This document shows, piece by piece, positions 50,807 to 58,830 of a DNA stretch of 64,000 nt. Every line of letters begins with the position of its first letter. Positions within the stretch are counted from its first letter, which is position 1. The DNA lies in assembly GCA_963714035.1 (NCBI GenBank), contig OY970224.1, positions 1,798,001 to 1,862,000 of the forward strand. Direction: 5' to 3'. Made by a program: the position numbers and the translations under genes. The notes beneath the pieces are model-generated. The model saw only the letters and a program-made list of their open reading frames with translations. It did not search any database and was not told the origin of the DNA. This DNA comes from DATFVB01 sp963714035. GTDB lineage: Bacteria; Acidobacteriota; Thermoanaerobaculia; UBA5066; DATFVB01.

Positions 50807-51631
50807 ATGCCGACAGACGCCGAGTTCCTGCGCGACATTCCGCTGTTCCAGACGATGGACGACGACGAGCGCGCCGCGGTCGCGGCGCTGACCGAGGACG
50901 CGCATTTCAAGGCCGGCGAGCGCCTCTTTCACGAGCACGACGTGGGCGGGCTCTGTTACGTTCTCCGTCAGGGCCGGGTGGAGCTTTCGGTTCTCGACGA
51001 AACCGGGCAGAAGCTCGTGGTCGACATCGTGGAAGCCGGTGAGCTCTTCGGCGAGCTCTCCCTGTTCGACGGCGGAAACCGTTCGGCGGGCGCGGTCGCG
51101 CTGACCGACGTCGAGGCCCTCGTTCTCGAGCGGGACGAGTTCCTCGCGTTCCTCCGCCGTAAGCCCGATGCCGCTCTCGACGTGCTCGCCGCGCTCACGA
51201 AACGAATCCGGCGCGCCGACTCGCTCCTGAAGCACCGCATCCAGAACCCGAACGAGATCATCCAGGAACGGGAGACGGTCGGCAACCGCATCGCGGACGC
51301 GGTTGCCGCTTTCGGAGGAAGCTGGCGATTCATCATCCTGTTCCTGTCGATGATGCTGGTCTGGATCACCGCGAACATGGCCGCGAGGAAGAGCTGGGAT
51401 CCCTACCCCTTCATTCTCCTGAACCTGGTGCTCTCCATGCTCGCCGCCCTGCAGGCCCCCGTCATCATGATGAGCCAGAACCGGCAGGACGCAAAGGACC
51501 GGATCCGCAGCGAGGCGGACTTCGAGGTCAACGTCAAGGCCGAGGTCGAGATCGCGGAGCTCCACGAGAAGATCGACCGGCTCGCGGGCGAGCTGCGGGT
51601 CGCGATGCACAAGATGCCGGGCGGGGCCTAG
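50807..51631 (+). CDS. Cyclic-nucleotide-binding domain fused to DUF1003 membrane domain
   Basis: A 274-residue protein. A cNMP-binding beta-barrel covers about 10-130, with a GELFGELSLFDGG phosphate-binding cassette; the expected Arg is replaced by the GGNRSAG sequence. The DUF1003 part (about 145-262) has two helices and the characteristic DPYPFILLNLVLSMLAALQAP followed by IMMSQNRQ. DUF1003 proteins are membrane proteins of unknown role; the fusion suggests gating or signalling by a nucleotide. It follows a leaderless-type promoter. Family very sure. Confidence 0.92.
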   Translation: MPTDAEFLRDIPLFQTMDDDERAAVAALTEDAHFKAGERLFHEHDVGGLCYVLRQGRVELSVLDETGQKLVVDIVEAGELFGELSLFDGGNRSAGAVALTDVEALVLERDEFLAFLRRKPDAALDVLAALTKRIRRADSLLKHRIQNPNEIIQERETVGNRIADAVAAFGGSWRFIILFLSMMLVWITANMAARKSWDPYPFILLNLVLSMLAALQAPVIMMSQNRQDAKDRIRSEADFEVNVKAEVEIAELHEKIDRLAGELRVAMHKMPGGA

Positions 51632-51911
51632 TCGACCGTCGCGGGGCTGGACCGTCGCGGAATCGCGCTCAGAGCCGGCGCGGATAGCGATGCCCCGGCT
51701 CAAACGACCATCCGAGCCGGCTCGCCGACCAGCTCGCCGGCTGCCGTTCGTCCAGCACCAAGATCGCTACGAAGCGCCGTCGAGCCGATGGAGAGGCAGA
51801 TCCTTCGCTCGTTCCGAGCTCAGGATTTCGTCCTCCGCGCTCATGGTCATGAGCGCGGAGGACGAAACTTTCCGGCGCCATTTGCGTCACTGTGGGCAAG
51901 AGGGGGTCACG
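51632..51911. other. Gap with repeat debris and a large perfect palindrome
   Basis: No gene is seen. Bases 51795-51835 resemble the window's dispersed GATCCTTCGCT...CTCAGGAT repeats. The palindrome at 51826-51867 is listed separately and is the main feature of the gap. Confidence 0.5.
51826..51867. repeat. Perfect palindrome with 20-bp arms and 2-bp centre
   Basis: The left arm (TTTCGTCCTCCGC... to 51845) and right arm (51848-51867) are exact reverse complements separated by GT. As RNA it makes a 20-bp hairpin 45 bp upstream of the DUF4097 gene. There is no U-run, so it is not a normal terminator. Confidence 0.9.
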
Positions 51912-52847
51912 ATGAAGCCTCGCGTTCTGTTCCCCGTCCTGCTACTTGCCGCCGCGTCAATGGTTTCCGCCGACTCGCGGGTCGAGCGGACCCTGAAGCT
52001 CGAGCCCGGCGGAACGTTCCGGCTCGATTCGGACGTCGGCGCCGTCGTGATCCGGGGGAAAGCGGGCGCGGGCGCCCACGTGCTCTTCGAGTCGAGCCGG
52101 GACGACCTCCAGGAGGAGTTCGATTTCAAGTTCGACGAGCGGCCGGGAGAAGCGGCCGTGACCGCGAAGAACCGCCATCACGGCTGGTTCAACGGGTACC
52201 GCGGCCGGGTCGAGGTGACCGTCGAGGTCCCGTCGGAGACCGCCGTCGACATCCACACCTCGGGCGGCTCGATCGAGCTTTCGTCGCTCAAGAGGCCGGC
52301 GAAGCTCCGGACCTCGGGAGGAAGCCTCAGGATCGAGGACCTTGCCGCGGATCTCGACGGCGACACGTCGGGGGGCTCGGTCCACGTCCGCAACGTGAGC
52401 GGAAAGGTCCGCGTCCGAACCTCCGGCGGAGGGATCGAGGCGAGCCGGATCGACGGATCGCTCGACGCCTCCACGAGCGGAGGCTCGGTGCGGGTCGAGG
52501 GCGTCAAAGGAGATCTCCGGGCCCACAGCTCGGGCGGCCCCATCCACATCCTCGACGCCGAGGGGCGCGTCGACGCCGATACTTCGGGAGGCGGAGTCGA
52601 CGTCGCCTTCGCGAAGGGGAACGGCAAGGGCGGCCGGATCGAGAGCTCCGGCGGCGGGATCACGGTTTCGCTCGACCCCACCGTCCATCTCGAGATCGAC
52701 GCTCACGCGGAAGGGATTCACAGCGACCTTCCCCTTGCGATGCAGGGCGACATCTCGCGCGAGTCGCTTCACGGGACCCTGAACGGCGGCGGGCCGTCTC
52801 TGCGGCTGGACACGAGCGGAGGCTCGATTCACATCCGCTCTCTCTGA
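51912..52847 (+). CDS. Exported DUF4097 beta-solenoid protein
   Basis: A 311-residue protein with a signal peptide (about 1-21, ending MVSAD). It then has many copies of a roughly 18-residue strand repeat ending in TSGGSI, TSGGSV or SSGGPI, the hallmark of DUF4097 beta-helix domains. Repeats cover about residues 95-305. Members are surface or periplasmic proteins of unknown function found widely in Acidobacteria and Bacteroidetes. It lies downstream of a large palindrome. Family very sure. Confidence 0.9.
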   Translation: MKPRVLFPVLLLAAASMVSADSRVERTLKLEPGGTFRLDSDVGAVVIRGKAGAGAHVLFESSRDDLQEEFDFKFDERPGEAAVTAKNRHHGWFNGYRGRVEVTVEVPSETAVDIHTSGGSIELSSLKRPAKLRTSGGSLRIEDLAADLDGDTSGGSVHVRNVSGKVRVRTSGGGIEASRIDGSLDASTSGGSVRVEGVKGDLRAHSSGGPIHILDAEGRVDADTSGGGVDVAFAKGNGKGGRIESSGGGITVSLDPTVHLEIDAHAEGIHSDLPLAMQGDISRESLHGTLNGGGPSLRLDTSGGSIHIRSL

Positions 52848-52895
52848 GTCGTTCCCCGGGCGGCGGCACTCGCCGCCGCCCGGCAGCCCGAATTT

Positions 52896-53006
52896 TCGTG
52901 TATTGTTTTCGCCCGACGTCTCGCCAACTCTGATTTCCGTCCCCCTCGCAACTCGCAACTTTCAACCCGCCAACTTCTCCCCGTGGCCCCCGAATTGCTC
53001 TAATCT
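52896..53006 (+). promoter_or_regulatory. 13-mer, heptamer repeats and leaderless -10 box before the AAA+ gene
   Basis: TCGTGTATTGTTT at 52896-52908 is identical to the copy at 41448-41460. Heptamers CCTCGCA ACTCGCA ACTTTCA ACCCGCC span 52944-52971. TAATCT (53001-53006) ends exactly 6 bp before ATG 53013. The same order of parts occurs upstream of the sigma54 activator. Confidence 0.5.
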
Positions 53007-53012
53007 CGGCGG

Positions 53013-54038
53013 ATGATCAAGCCCTTCCTCTCCTTCGCGTCCCGCCGCGAAGTGGTCGATCTCGTTCTGCCGCGCCGGACGTTCGAGGACGTCATCCTCC
53101 CCGAAAGCACCCGGCGCGCCCTCGAAGAGGCCCTCGTCCAGATCGACAAGCACCAGCTGATCTTCGAGGAATGGGGCCTCGGCGAGCGACATTCCACGGG
53201 CATCGCCCTCGCTTTCCATTTTGCCGGCCCTCCCGGGACCGGGAAGACGATCTGCGCCGAAGCGGTCGCGCACGCGATCGGCCGCCGGATGCTGAAGGTG
53301 CGCTACAGCGAGATGGAGAGCGCGTTCGTCGGCGAGAGCGGGAAAAACGTCGTCGCCGCCTTCCGCCAGGCGCGCGAGCACGACGCCGTCCTCTTCTTCG
53401 ACGAGGCGGACTCGATCGCCGCCCGCCGATTCGCGCACGTGTCGCAGGGATACGAGCGCGAGGCGAACCTGACGGTCAACGTCCTGCTTTCCGAGCTCGA
53501 GCACTACCCGGGCGTCGTGATCTTCGCGACGAATCTCGCCGCGAACTTCGACCCCGCCTTCGAGCGCCGCGTGCGGACGCACATCCTCTTCGAGCTGCCG
53601 GGAGCGACCGATCGCGAAAGGATCTGGCGCGCCCAGATCCACCCGCGCAAGACGCCGCTCGCGGCCGACGTCGATTTCCGCGCCCTCGCCGAGCGCTGGG
53701 AGGTTTCCGGCGGCGACATCCAGAACGCGGTCCTGAAAGCGGCGCAGTCCGCCGCGGCGGAGAAGGGCCGCGACCGCGCAAAAGCGATCGCCCAGCGACA
53801 CTTCGTCTCGGGAATGGAAAGCGTCGCCGCGGCCAGAAGGACGATGCGGCAGTCGGTTTTCGACGGGTCCGCCACGCCCGGGACCGGTCGAATGGACGCG
53901 ATCGAACGGGCGCTCGGCGAGCTTCGCGCGGCGAGCGGGGCGGGCGCCCGGCGCCCGGCGGGCCTCTTCTTCGCGCTCGCGCTCGCGGCGGCCGCCGCTG
54001 CGGGCTGGGCCGTGGCGGCGCTTCATCTCTTCCGGTAG
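53013..54038 (+). CDS. Tail-anchored AAA+ ATPase
   Basis: A 341-residue classic AAA protein. Walker A GPPGTGKT is at 72-79, Walker B LFFDEADS at about 127-134 (Glu131 catalytic), and the sensor and second region RRVRTHILFELP near 185-195. The C-terminus ends in a hydrophobic helix (about 317-338) with only a few residues after it, so the ATPase domain would face the cytoplasm from a tail anchor. It resembles the CDC48/FtsH-like AAA group without a protease domain. Substrate unknown; membrane protein quality control is possible. Confidence 0.85.
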   Translation: MIKPFLSFASRREVVDLVLPRRTFEDVILPESTRRALEEALVQIDKHQLIFEEWGLGERHSTGIALAFHFAGPPGTGKTICAEAVAHAIGRRMLKVRYSEMESAFVGESGKNVVAAFRQAREHDAVLFFDEADSIAARRFAHVSQGYEREANLTVNVLLSELEHYPGVVIFATNLAANFDPAFERRVRTHILFELPGATDRERIWRAQIHPRKTPLAADVDFRALAERWEVSGGDIQNAVLKAAQSAAAEKGRDRAKAIAQRHFVSGMESVAAARRTMRQSVFDGSATPGTGRMDAIERALGELRAASGAGARRPAGLFFALALAAAAAAGWAVAALHLFR

Positions 54039-54057
54039 AGTCCTCCGAGGAGCTTCG

Positions 54058-55191
54058 ATGACGAACAGCGGGTTCGATCGCCGCCGGTTCCTGGCGCTCG
54101 CCGCCGCCGGGTCCATTCTTCCCGGCGCCGCCGCGGCCCTGGAGCCGGCGCGCCGCCTCTTCCAGCGCAACGGGTACCCGACCGACGCCGAGACTCCGCT
54201 CGACCTCCTGACCGATTACCTCACGCCGAACGATCTCTTCTTCGTGCGTCACCACTGGAACCCCGTGGAAGTCGATCCCGCGGCGTGGTCGCTCACGGTC
54301 GACGGGGAAGTGGATCGGCCGCTTCGGCTCTCGCTCGCCGAGCTCCACGCGATGCCTTCCGCTTCCGCGACGTGCGTTCTGCAGTGCGCCGGCAACGGAC
54401 GCGGCCTCCAGTCGCCGCCGGTCCCGGGCGTCCAATGGAAGTACGGCGCGGTCGGCAACGCGCGCTGGACGGGCGTGCGGGTGCGCGACCTCCTCGAACG
54501 CGCCGGCGTGCGCGAGTCCGCCCGGCACGTGCACTCGTTCGGGGCGGACGCGCCTCCGGGAAAGGTCCCGCCCTTCCACCGCAGCGTCGAGATCGAAAAG
54601 CTCGCCGCGGACGGCATCGTCGCGTACGAGATGAACGGGGAGCCGCTCCTGCATCCGCACGGCGCTCCCGCGCGCCTCGTGGTCCCGGGCTGGGCGGGCG
54701 ACCACTGGATGAAATGGCTGACCCGCCTTTCGCCGCAGCCCGCGGCGCAGACCGGCTTCTACATGGAGACCGCCTACCGCTATCCGAAGAGCCCCGGAGC
54801 GCCCGGCGTGCCGGTGAAGCCCGAGGACACGGTTCCGGTGACGGAGCTCTTCGTCAAGTCCAACTTCACGCGCGTGCCCTCCGAGGCGCGCGTCGGCCGG
54901 CCCGTCGACGTCGGGGGATTCGCCTTTTCCGGAGCGCCGGACGTCGCGCGCGTCGAGGTGAGCGACGATGCCGGCGGTACGTGGAAAATCGCGGCGCTCG
55001 ACCCGCGTCACGATCCGTTCGCCTGGCGCCTCTGGAAATTCCGGTGGACGCCGTCGCGCCCGGGAGACGCCACACTCATCTGCCGCGCGACCGACAGCCG
55101 CGGCGCGCTGCAGCCGAAGGAGGCCGCGTGGAACCCGAGCGGATATCTCCAGAACGGATGGCAGGCCGTGACCGTGCCGGTGAGCGCATGA
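54058..55191 (+). CDS. Sulfite-oxidase-family molybdopterin enzyme, Tat-exported
   Basis: A 377-residue periplasmic oxidoreductase. A twin-arginine signal (RRRFLALAAAG, residues 8 on) exports it folded. The Mo-binding Cys110 is in LQCAGNGRG. The HGAPARLVVPGWAGDHWMKWL block and the C-terminal Mo-co dimerisation domain (about 265-375) are typical of sulfite oxidase and SorA or SoxC-like enzymes. It overlaps the cytochrome c gene by ATGA, as in SorAB, where electrons pass from sulfite to the cytochrome. Family very sure; substrate sulfite likely but not proven. Confidence 0.92.
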   Translation: MTNSGFDRRRFLALAAAGSILPGAAAALEPARRLFQRNGYPTDAETPLDLLTDYLTPNDLFFVRHHWNPVEVDPAAWSLTVDGEVDRPLRLSLAELHAMPSASATCVLQCAGNGRGLQSPPVPGVQWKYGAVGNARWTGVRVRDLLERAGVRESARHVHSFGADAPPGKVPPFHRSVEIEKLAADGIVAYEMNGEPLLHPHGAPARLVVPGWAGDHWMKWLTRLSPQPAAQTGFYMETAYRYPKSPGAPGVPVKPEDTVPVTELFVKSNFTRVPSEARVGRPVDVGGFAFSGAPDVARVEVSDDAGGTWKIAALDPRHDPFAWRLWKFRWTPSRPGDATLICRATDSRGALQPKEAAWNPSGYLQNGWQAVTVPVSA

Positions 55192-55574
55192 CGCGCCGGA
55201 TCGCCGGTGCAGCGCTCGCGATGTCCATCGCGGCGGCGGTCTTCGGAGCTCCGCGAAAAACCTCGCAGCCCTCGCCGCCGGCCGCGCTGCCGGCCCTCGG
55301 CACGGCCCTGTCGGAGTTTCCCCCGGGCGACGGAAAGGCGATCGCCGACAAGGCATGCCTCCAGTGCCACTCCGCCGACATGCCGCGCCAGCAGCGGATC
55401 ACCGAGAAGCAATGGACGGCGGAGGTCGAAAAGATGACGCGTTGGGGCGCCGAGGTGAGCGCGGACGACAAGGCGGCCCTGATCGGCTACCTGTCCGCGC
55501 ATTTCGGTCCGACCAACGACGCGTTCACTCCCGTGGAAGTCGCTCCCCTTTCGGCCCCGCGCCCCGCACACTGA
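55188..55574 (+). CDS. Small cytochrome c, partner of the molybdoenzyme
   Basis: A 128-residue exported protein. A signal peptide covers about 1-20. One CXXCH haem site (Cys57-Leu-Gln-Cys60-His61) follows, and M-T-R-W near residue 90 may offer the sixth ligand (KMTRWGAEV). Length and position fit the SorB-type electron acceptor of sulfite dehydrogenase. The ATG overlaps the stop of the molybdoenzyme gene. Sure that it is a c-type cytochrome. Confidence 0.9.
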   Translation: MTRRIAGAALAMSIAAAVFGAPRKTSQPSPPAALPALGTALSEFPPGDGKAIADKACLQCHSADMPRQQRITEKQWTAEVEKMTRWGAEVSADDKAALIGYLSAHFGPTNDAFTPVEVAPLSAPRPAH

Positions 55575-56024
55575 CAGCATCCCGAAGGCGATCCGGGAGC
55601 GCGGCCGACGGCCGGGCGGTCCGGTCTGAGAGCCGGCTTCGGTGGGACGCCGGAGCGGTCGAGCCGCACAATGCCGCGAGCGAAGCGAGCCGCTGCGCTA
55701 CTTCTCCCCGCGGGAGAAGGTGGCGGCTGCAGGACGCCGGATGAGGGAACAAGGCGAGCCGCGGAGGTCACATCGCGGAAAGCCTCGCCGAAGAAATTCC
55801 AGCGCGCGACAGCGGTCGCCGCCGCGAAGCGGCCGGCGCGGCAGCGCCGAGCGCGCCGGTCGCCGCGCACGCCAGTGCGCGAGCAACCGAGGCGAGGAGG
55901 TCTGCGATGTGGGAGGCCGTCGTGTTCCAGCGGAGCGTGCACGACGGCCGACGTTCCAGCGGAGCTCCGCGCGGCCGGCGTGCCGTGGCACGACCCGTGC
56001 TCTGGACGCGGGGAAGGAGGGGCC
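55575..56024. repeat. Repeat-filled gap (family IV repeat and hairpin H1)
   Basis: No gene is seen in this 450-bp gap. Bases 55650-55748 (GAGCGGTCGAGCC... to ATGAGGGA, with a CTTCTCCC-GGGAGAAG hairpin) are a copy of the unit at 60949-61047, about 90% identical by eye. Bases 55895-55955 hold hairpin H1. Another copy of the H loop (TTCCAGCGGAGC) follows at about 55954 with only half a stem. The 3' end has AAGGAGG, the ribosome binding site of the next gene. Confidence 0.75.
55915..55949 (+). repeat. Hairpin element H1
   Basis: GGCCGTCGTG, loop TTCCAGCGGAGCGTG, CACGACGGCC: a perfect 10-bp stem on a 15-nt loop. Preceded by CGAGGCGAGGAGGTCTGCG and followed by GACGT, both shared with H2 and H3. 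Confidence 0.85.
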
Positions 56025-56474
56025 ATGCGCGAACACCGCCGATTCACCGGCTCCGGGACCGTTCTTCTCCTCGCCGCCGCCGCACTCGTCACGGGGTGCC
56101 GAAAAGAAACGACGCCGAAGTTGGAGGTCAAGTCCGAGGCGACGGAGACCGTTCCCGGAGGCCAGCGGACGACGAAGACCGAATCCACCCAGGTGGGTTC
56201 CACACTCGTCAAGGAGACCAGAACGACGGCTTCGGGCGCGGCGGGGTCCGGCAAGACCGACGTCAATACGTACGTGGGCACGGTCGTCTCGTACACGGCC
56301 GGGAGCTCAATCGAAGTTCTCACCGGGCAGAGCGACCATCATCGCGTGGATCTCACGGGCAAGGACACGACGGTCGACGCCGAGCCGGGAATCGCGATCG
56401 GGAATCGGGTGCGGCTCGTGGAGTCCCATGACCCGGAGGGCCGCCGGAGCGTGACGATTACCGCGGTCCGCTGA
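56025..56474 (+). CDS. Lipoprotein with the shared C-terminal beta domain (paralogue 2 of 3)
   Basis: A 149-residue protein. The lipobox LVTGC puts the lipidated cysteine at residue 25. A linker rich in Thr, Glu and Lys follows. The C-terminal domain (about 85-149) starts YVGTVVSYTAGSSIEVLTG and has V-D-L and later G-N-R-V-R-L, the same strand pattern as the proteins at 48499 and 58465. AAGGAGG lies 5 bp before the ATG. No function is known; a small beta-barrel is likely. Confidence 0.8.
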   Translation: MREHRRFTGSGTVLLLAAAALVTGCRKETTPKLEVKSEATETVPGGQRTTKTESTQVGSTLVKETRTTASGAAGSGKTDVNTYVGTVVSYTAGSSIEVLTGQSDHHRVDLTGKDTTVDAEPGIAIGNRVRLVESHDPEGRRSVTITAVR

Positions 56475-56531
56475 GTCGCGCCGGGCAACACCCGGAAAAC
56501 GAGAAACCTTCGACACGCGAAGCTCGCTGAG

Positions 56532-56657
56532 GCGTGGCCAGACGGGCTGGAAGACGGGTCCGGGCCGCCTGCCGGCGGCCGAGGCGTGCCGAACAGCGTA
56601 CGTTGAGGCCGGCGGCGGGCGGCCCGAACTCGTATAACGGCCCGTATCGCCACGCCT
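56532..56657 (+). repeat. Palindromic element R7 (126 bp)
   Basis: Copy 7 of the family. It starts GGCGTGGCCAGACGGGCTGG and ends CCCGTATCGCCACGCC. Compared with R4, the outer stem has changed from GGCGCGG/CCGCGCC to GGCGTGG/CCACGCC: both strands changed, so pairing is kept. The inner arms GGGCCGCC and GGCGGCCC pair. The centre is GGCGTGCCGAACAGCGTACG, where GTGC/GTAC keeps pairing through a G-T pair. It lies 5' of the gene at 56707, after a gene on the same strand. Confidence 0.88.
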
Positions 56658-56706
56658 GATCCCATGACGCAGATGCGATAATCGCGTCCTCTCTAAGGAG
56701 GCCCGC

Positions 56707-58266
56707 GTGAAGATCCTTTCTGGCGCTCTCTTTTTCGCCGCCGGCACGGCCGTGGCGCTCGCTCAGGTCCCACCCACGACGTCGGTGGACAAGGCCAAGC
56801 TCGAGTCGCTCCACGACGCGGGCAAGGCATTCCAGAAGGCGCTGGCGGATCCCAACGCCACGATCACCGAGGTAGCCGATCTCCGCCAGAGGCTCGATCA
56901 CGAAGTGGGACGCCTCGTGACGGTCGCGGAATCTCCCACCGAGCAGCGCATCGTCGCCCTCTACGGGGCGGCCGCGCGCGGCTACGAGGACGCGCGGAAC
57001 CGGTTTTTCTCCGACAAGTCCCGGGATCATTTCCTCAGCGCCGTCAAACAGGTCGACGACGCTCTCGGGGAAGCGGAGACCCTCTATCAATCCGCCCCAT
57101 CCGCTGCCGCGCCCGGGTCCGCCGCGCCGCCGACGGCGGCCGTCCCCGTGCCGCCGCCCGCTCGACAGAAGCCTCCGCTGGAGACCGTCCCCGTTCCCGC
57201 GCCGCGAAGCCAGCCGCCGGAGCCGCCCGTTCCGCCGCTGCCCCCGCCGGGGCGCACGCCGGAACCGCCTTCGCACGCCCCCGTGCCAATCGCGCCGCCC
57301 TCTTCGCAGACGGCACCGGCTCCTCCCGCTGCCTCGACGACGACGCCGGCCGCTCCCGAGAGCGCTCCCCCGCCGCCGCCGGCTGTTCCGCCAACCCCTC
57401 CGATGACGCCGCCTCCCCCGGCAGCTCCGCCGTCCGCGGCGCTCCCGACTCCGAGCGCCGTCGCGGCGCCGCCGGCCGAGCCCGAGCCGATTCCGCCGCC
57501 GCCAACCGTCGCCCCGCCGCCTCCCGCGCCGGTGGTTCCCCCTCCGCCACTCGCCGCGCCCGAAGCGACCCCGCCGCCGGTCCCGCCGACGGTGCCCGCT
57601 CCGCCGCCAACTCCTTCTGCCGTCCCCGCGGCTCCGCCGGAGAGCACGCCGCCCACACCGAGCTCCGCGGAAGTCCCTCCACCGCCCCCGCCCGTCGCCG
57701 CGCCCGAAGCAACCCCGCCGCCGGTCCCGCCGACGGTACCCGCTCCGCCGCCAACTCCTTCTGCCGTCCCCGCGGCTCCGCCGGAGGCCGCCAGGCCCAT
57801 GCCGCCGGTGAGCGCCTCGAAGGCCGCTCCGGTCGCGCCTTCGACGCCGCCGGCAGCGCCGCCGGAGGCCGCTCCGCCCGTGACCGCCGCGGAACCGGCT
57901 CCTCCGCCCCCCGCGGAGGCCGTGCCTCCCGTTGCTCCGCCCGCGCCTTCCGAAAAGCACGCCGGTCCTCCCATCGTCTCGCGCGGAGAGATGCCGACGA
58001 CTCCGAACGGCGTGAGAAAGGCCGCGAACAAACTTCGCGTCGAGACCGATGCCGCGACGGTCGTCGATCGCTGCTCGCTCCTCGGAGAAGTGGCGACGGG
58101 CGAAGTGAAGTCGGGGGTCTACGAGATCGGCGGGCACAATTTCCTCTACGAGGATGCGATGGAGCTCGCCCGCCTGAAGGTCGTCGAAGCGGGCGGCGAC
58201 ACGCTGCTCGTGAGGCAGAGGTCGAAGAAGGCCGTCACCGGCGACGCCTACTCCTGTAAAAAGTAG
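56707..58266 (+). CDS. Exported proline-rich protein with a DUF4156-like end
   Basis: A 519-residue protein from GTG 56707 (TAAGGAGG 5 bp upstream, TAATCG box before it). A signal peptide (about 1-19, ending VALAQ) is followed by a helical domain (about 25-125). A very long Pro/Ala region (about 130-415) contains an exact-looking repeat of about 27 residues, VPPTVPAPPPTPSAVPAAPP and neighbours, near 57583 and 57718. The C-terminal domain (about 425-519) with CSLLGEV and a late Cys recalls DUF4156-type lipoprotein domains. The proline arm may span the cell envelope. Role unknown. Confidence 0.8.
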   Translation: MKILSGALFFAAGTAVALAQVPPTTSVDKAKLESLHDAGKAFQKALADPNATITEVADLRQRLDHEVGRLVTVAESPTEQRIVALYGAAARGYEDARNRFFSDKSRDHFLSAVKQVDDALGEAETLYQSAPSAAAPGSAAPPTAAVPVPPPARQKPPLETVPVPAPRSQPPEPPVPPLPPPGRTPEPPSHAPVPIAPPSSQTAPAPPAASTTTPAAPESAPPPPPAVPPTPPMTPPPPAAPPSAALPTPSAVAAPPAEPEPIPPPPTVAPPPPAPVVPPPPLAAPEATPPPVPPTVPAPPPTPSAVPAAPPESTPPTPSSAEVPPPPPPVAAPEATPPPVPPTVPAPPPTPSAVPAAPPEAARPMPPVSASKAAPVAPSTPPAAPPEAAPPVTAAEPAPPPPAEAVPPVAPPAPSEKHAGPPIVSRGEMPTTPNGVRKAANKLRVETDAATVVDRCSLLGEVATGEVKSGVYEIGGHNFLYEDAMELARLKVVEAGGDTLLVRQRSKKAVTGDAYSCKK

Positions 58267-58392
58267 GCGCGGACCCATACATCGAGCGAATACGCGCGTC
58301 CTCGACCGCCGTACCCCTCCGACGTACGCCACGGTACGCCTGCGGGGGCCGGCGGTCTGTGGGTGCGCGTCTCGCTCGCGTCTGGCCGCGCC
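58266..58392 (-). repeat. Palindromic element R8 (127 bp)
   Basis: Copy 8 of the family, in reverse orientation and starting at the last base of the stop codon at 58266. Ends GGCGCGG and CCGCGCC pair. Inner pairs are CGAGCG/CGCTCG, ACGCGC/GCGCGT and CCGCCGTACCCC/GGGGGCCGGCGG (imperfect). The centre is GACGTACGCCACGGTACGCC. Arms resemble R3, a third subtype. Confidence 0.82.
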
Positions 58393-58464
58393 TCGGCGAG
58401 CGCTCAGCTGAGAACCTGACGTCGAACCGGCAGCGATCAAAGCTCCGGGAGAGCTTTGCGGCGT

Positions 58465-58830
58465 TTATTCCGTCGGCGGTGGCGCTTCCCGGGCGATCGT
58501 GAGCGTGGTCTGGCCGTGGGAGTCGATCGTCTTGATGACCGTGACCTGATCGCCGACGGCAAAGTCGGTATCTCCCGCGATCCTGGCGTTGGCGAGATCG
58601 AACGAGCGGGATCCGTCGGCCGTCGTAATGACGAGCGACTTTTCCGGCTCGTAAGACTGGACCGTGCCGGTCGTCTTTTCGGGAGTCCCCGGGGGCTCGT
58701 CCGGCGCCTTCGGGCGCTGGATGTCCGCCGGCGGCTTGAACGCCGGAGCGTCCGGAGGCTTGACCTGAGCGAGCGCGAACGCCGCCACCGAAGCCATCAG
58801 CAGCTCGATGACCAGGCTCGTTCGCCGCAT
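58465..58830 (-). CDS. Exported small protein with the shared C-terminal beta domain (paralogue 3 of 3)
   Basis: A 121-residue protein with a signal peptide (about 1-22, ending AFALAQ) and a Pro-rich linker. The C-terminal domain (about 52-115) starts TTGTVQSYEPEKSLVITTADG and continues with F-D-L-A and VGDQVTVIKTID. The strand order and key glycines match the proteins at 48499-49038 and 56025-56474. GGAG lies 5 bp before the ATG. Three such proteins within 10 kb suggest local duplication. No function is known. Confidence 0.8.
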   Translation of the reverse strand: MRRTSLVIELLMASVAAFALAQVKPPDAPAFKPPADIQRPKAPDEPPGTPEKTTGTVQSYEPEKSLVITTADGSRSFDLANARIAGDTDFAVGDQVTVIKTIDSHGQTTLTIAREAPPPTE

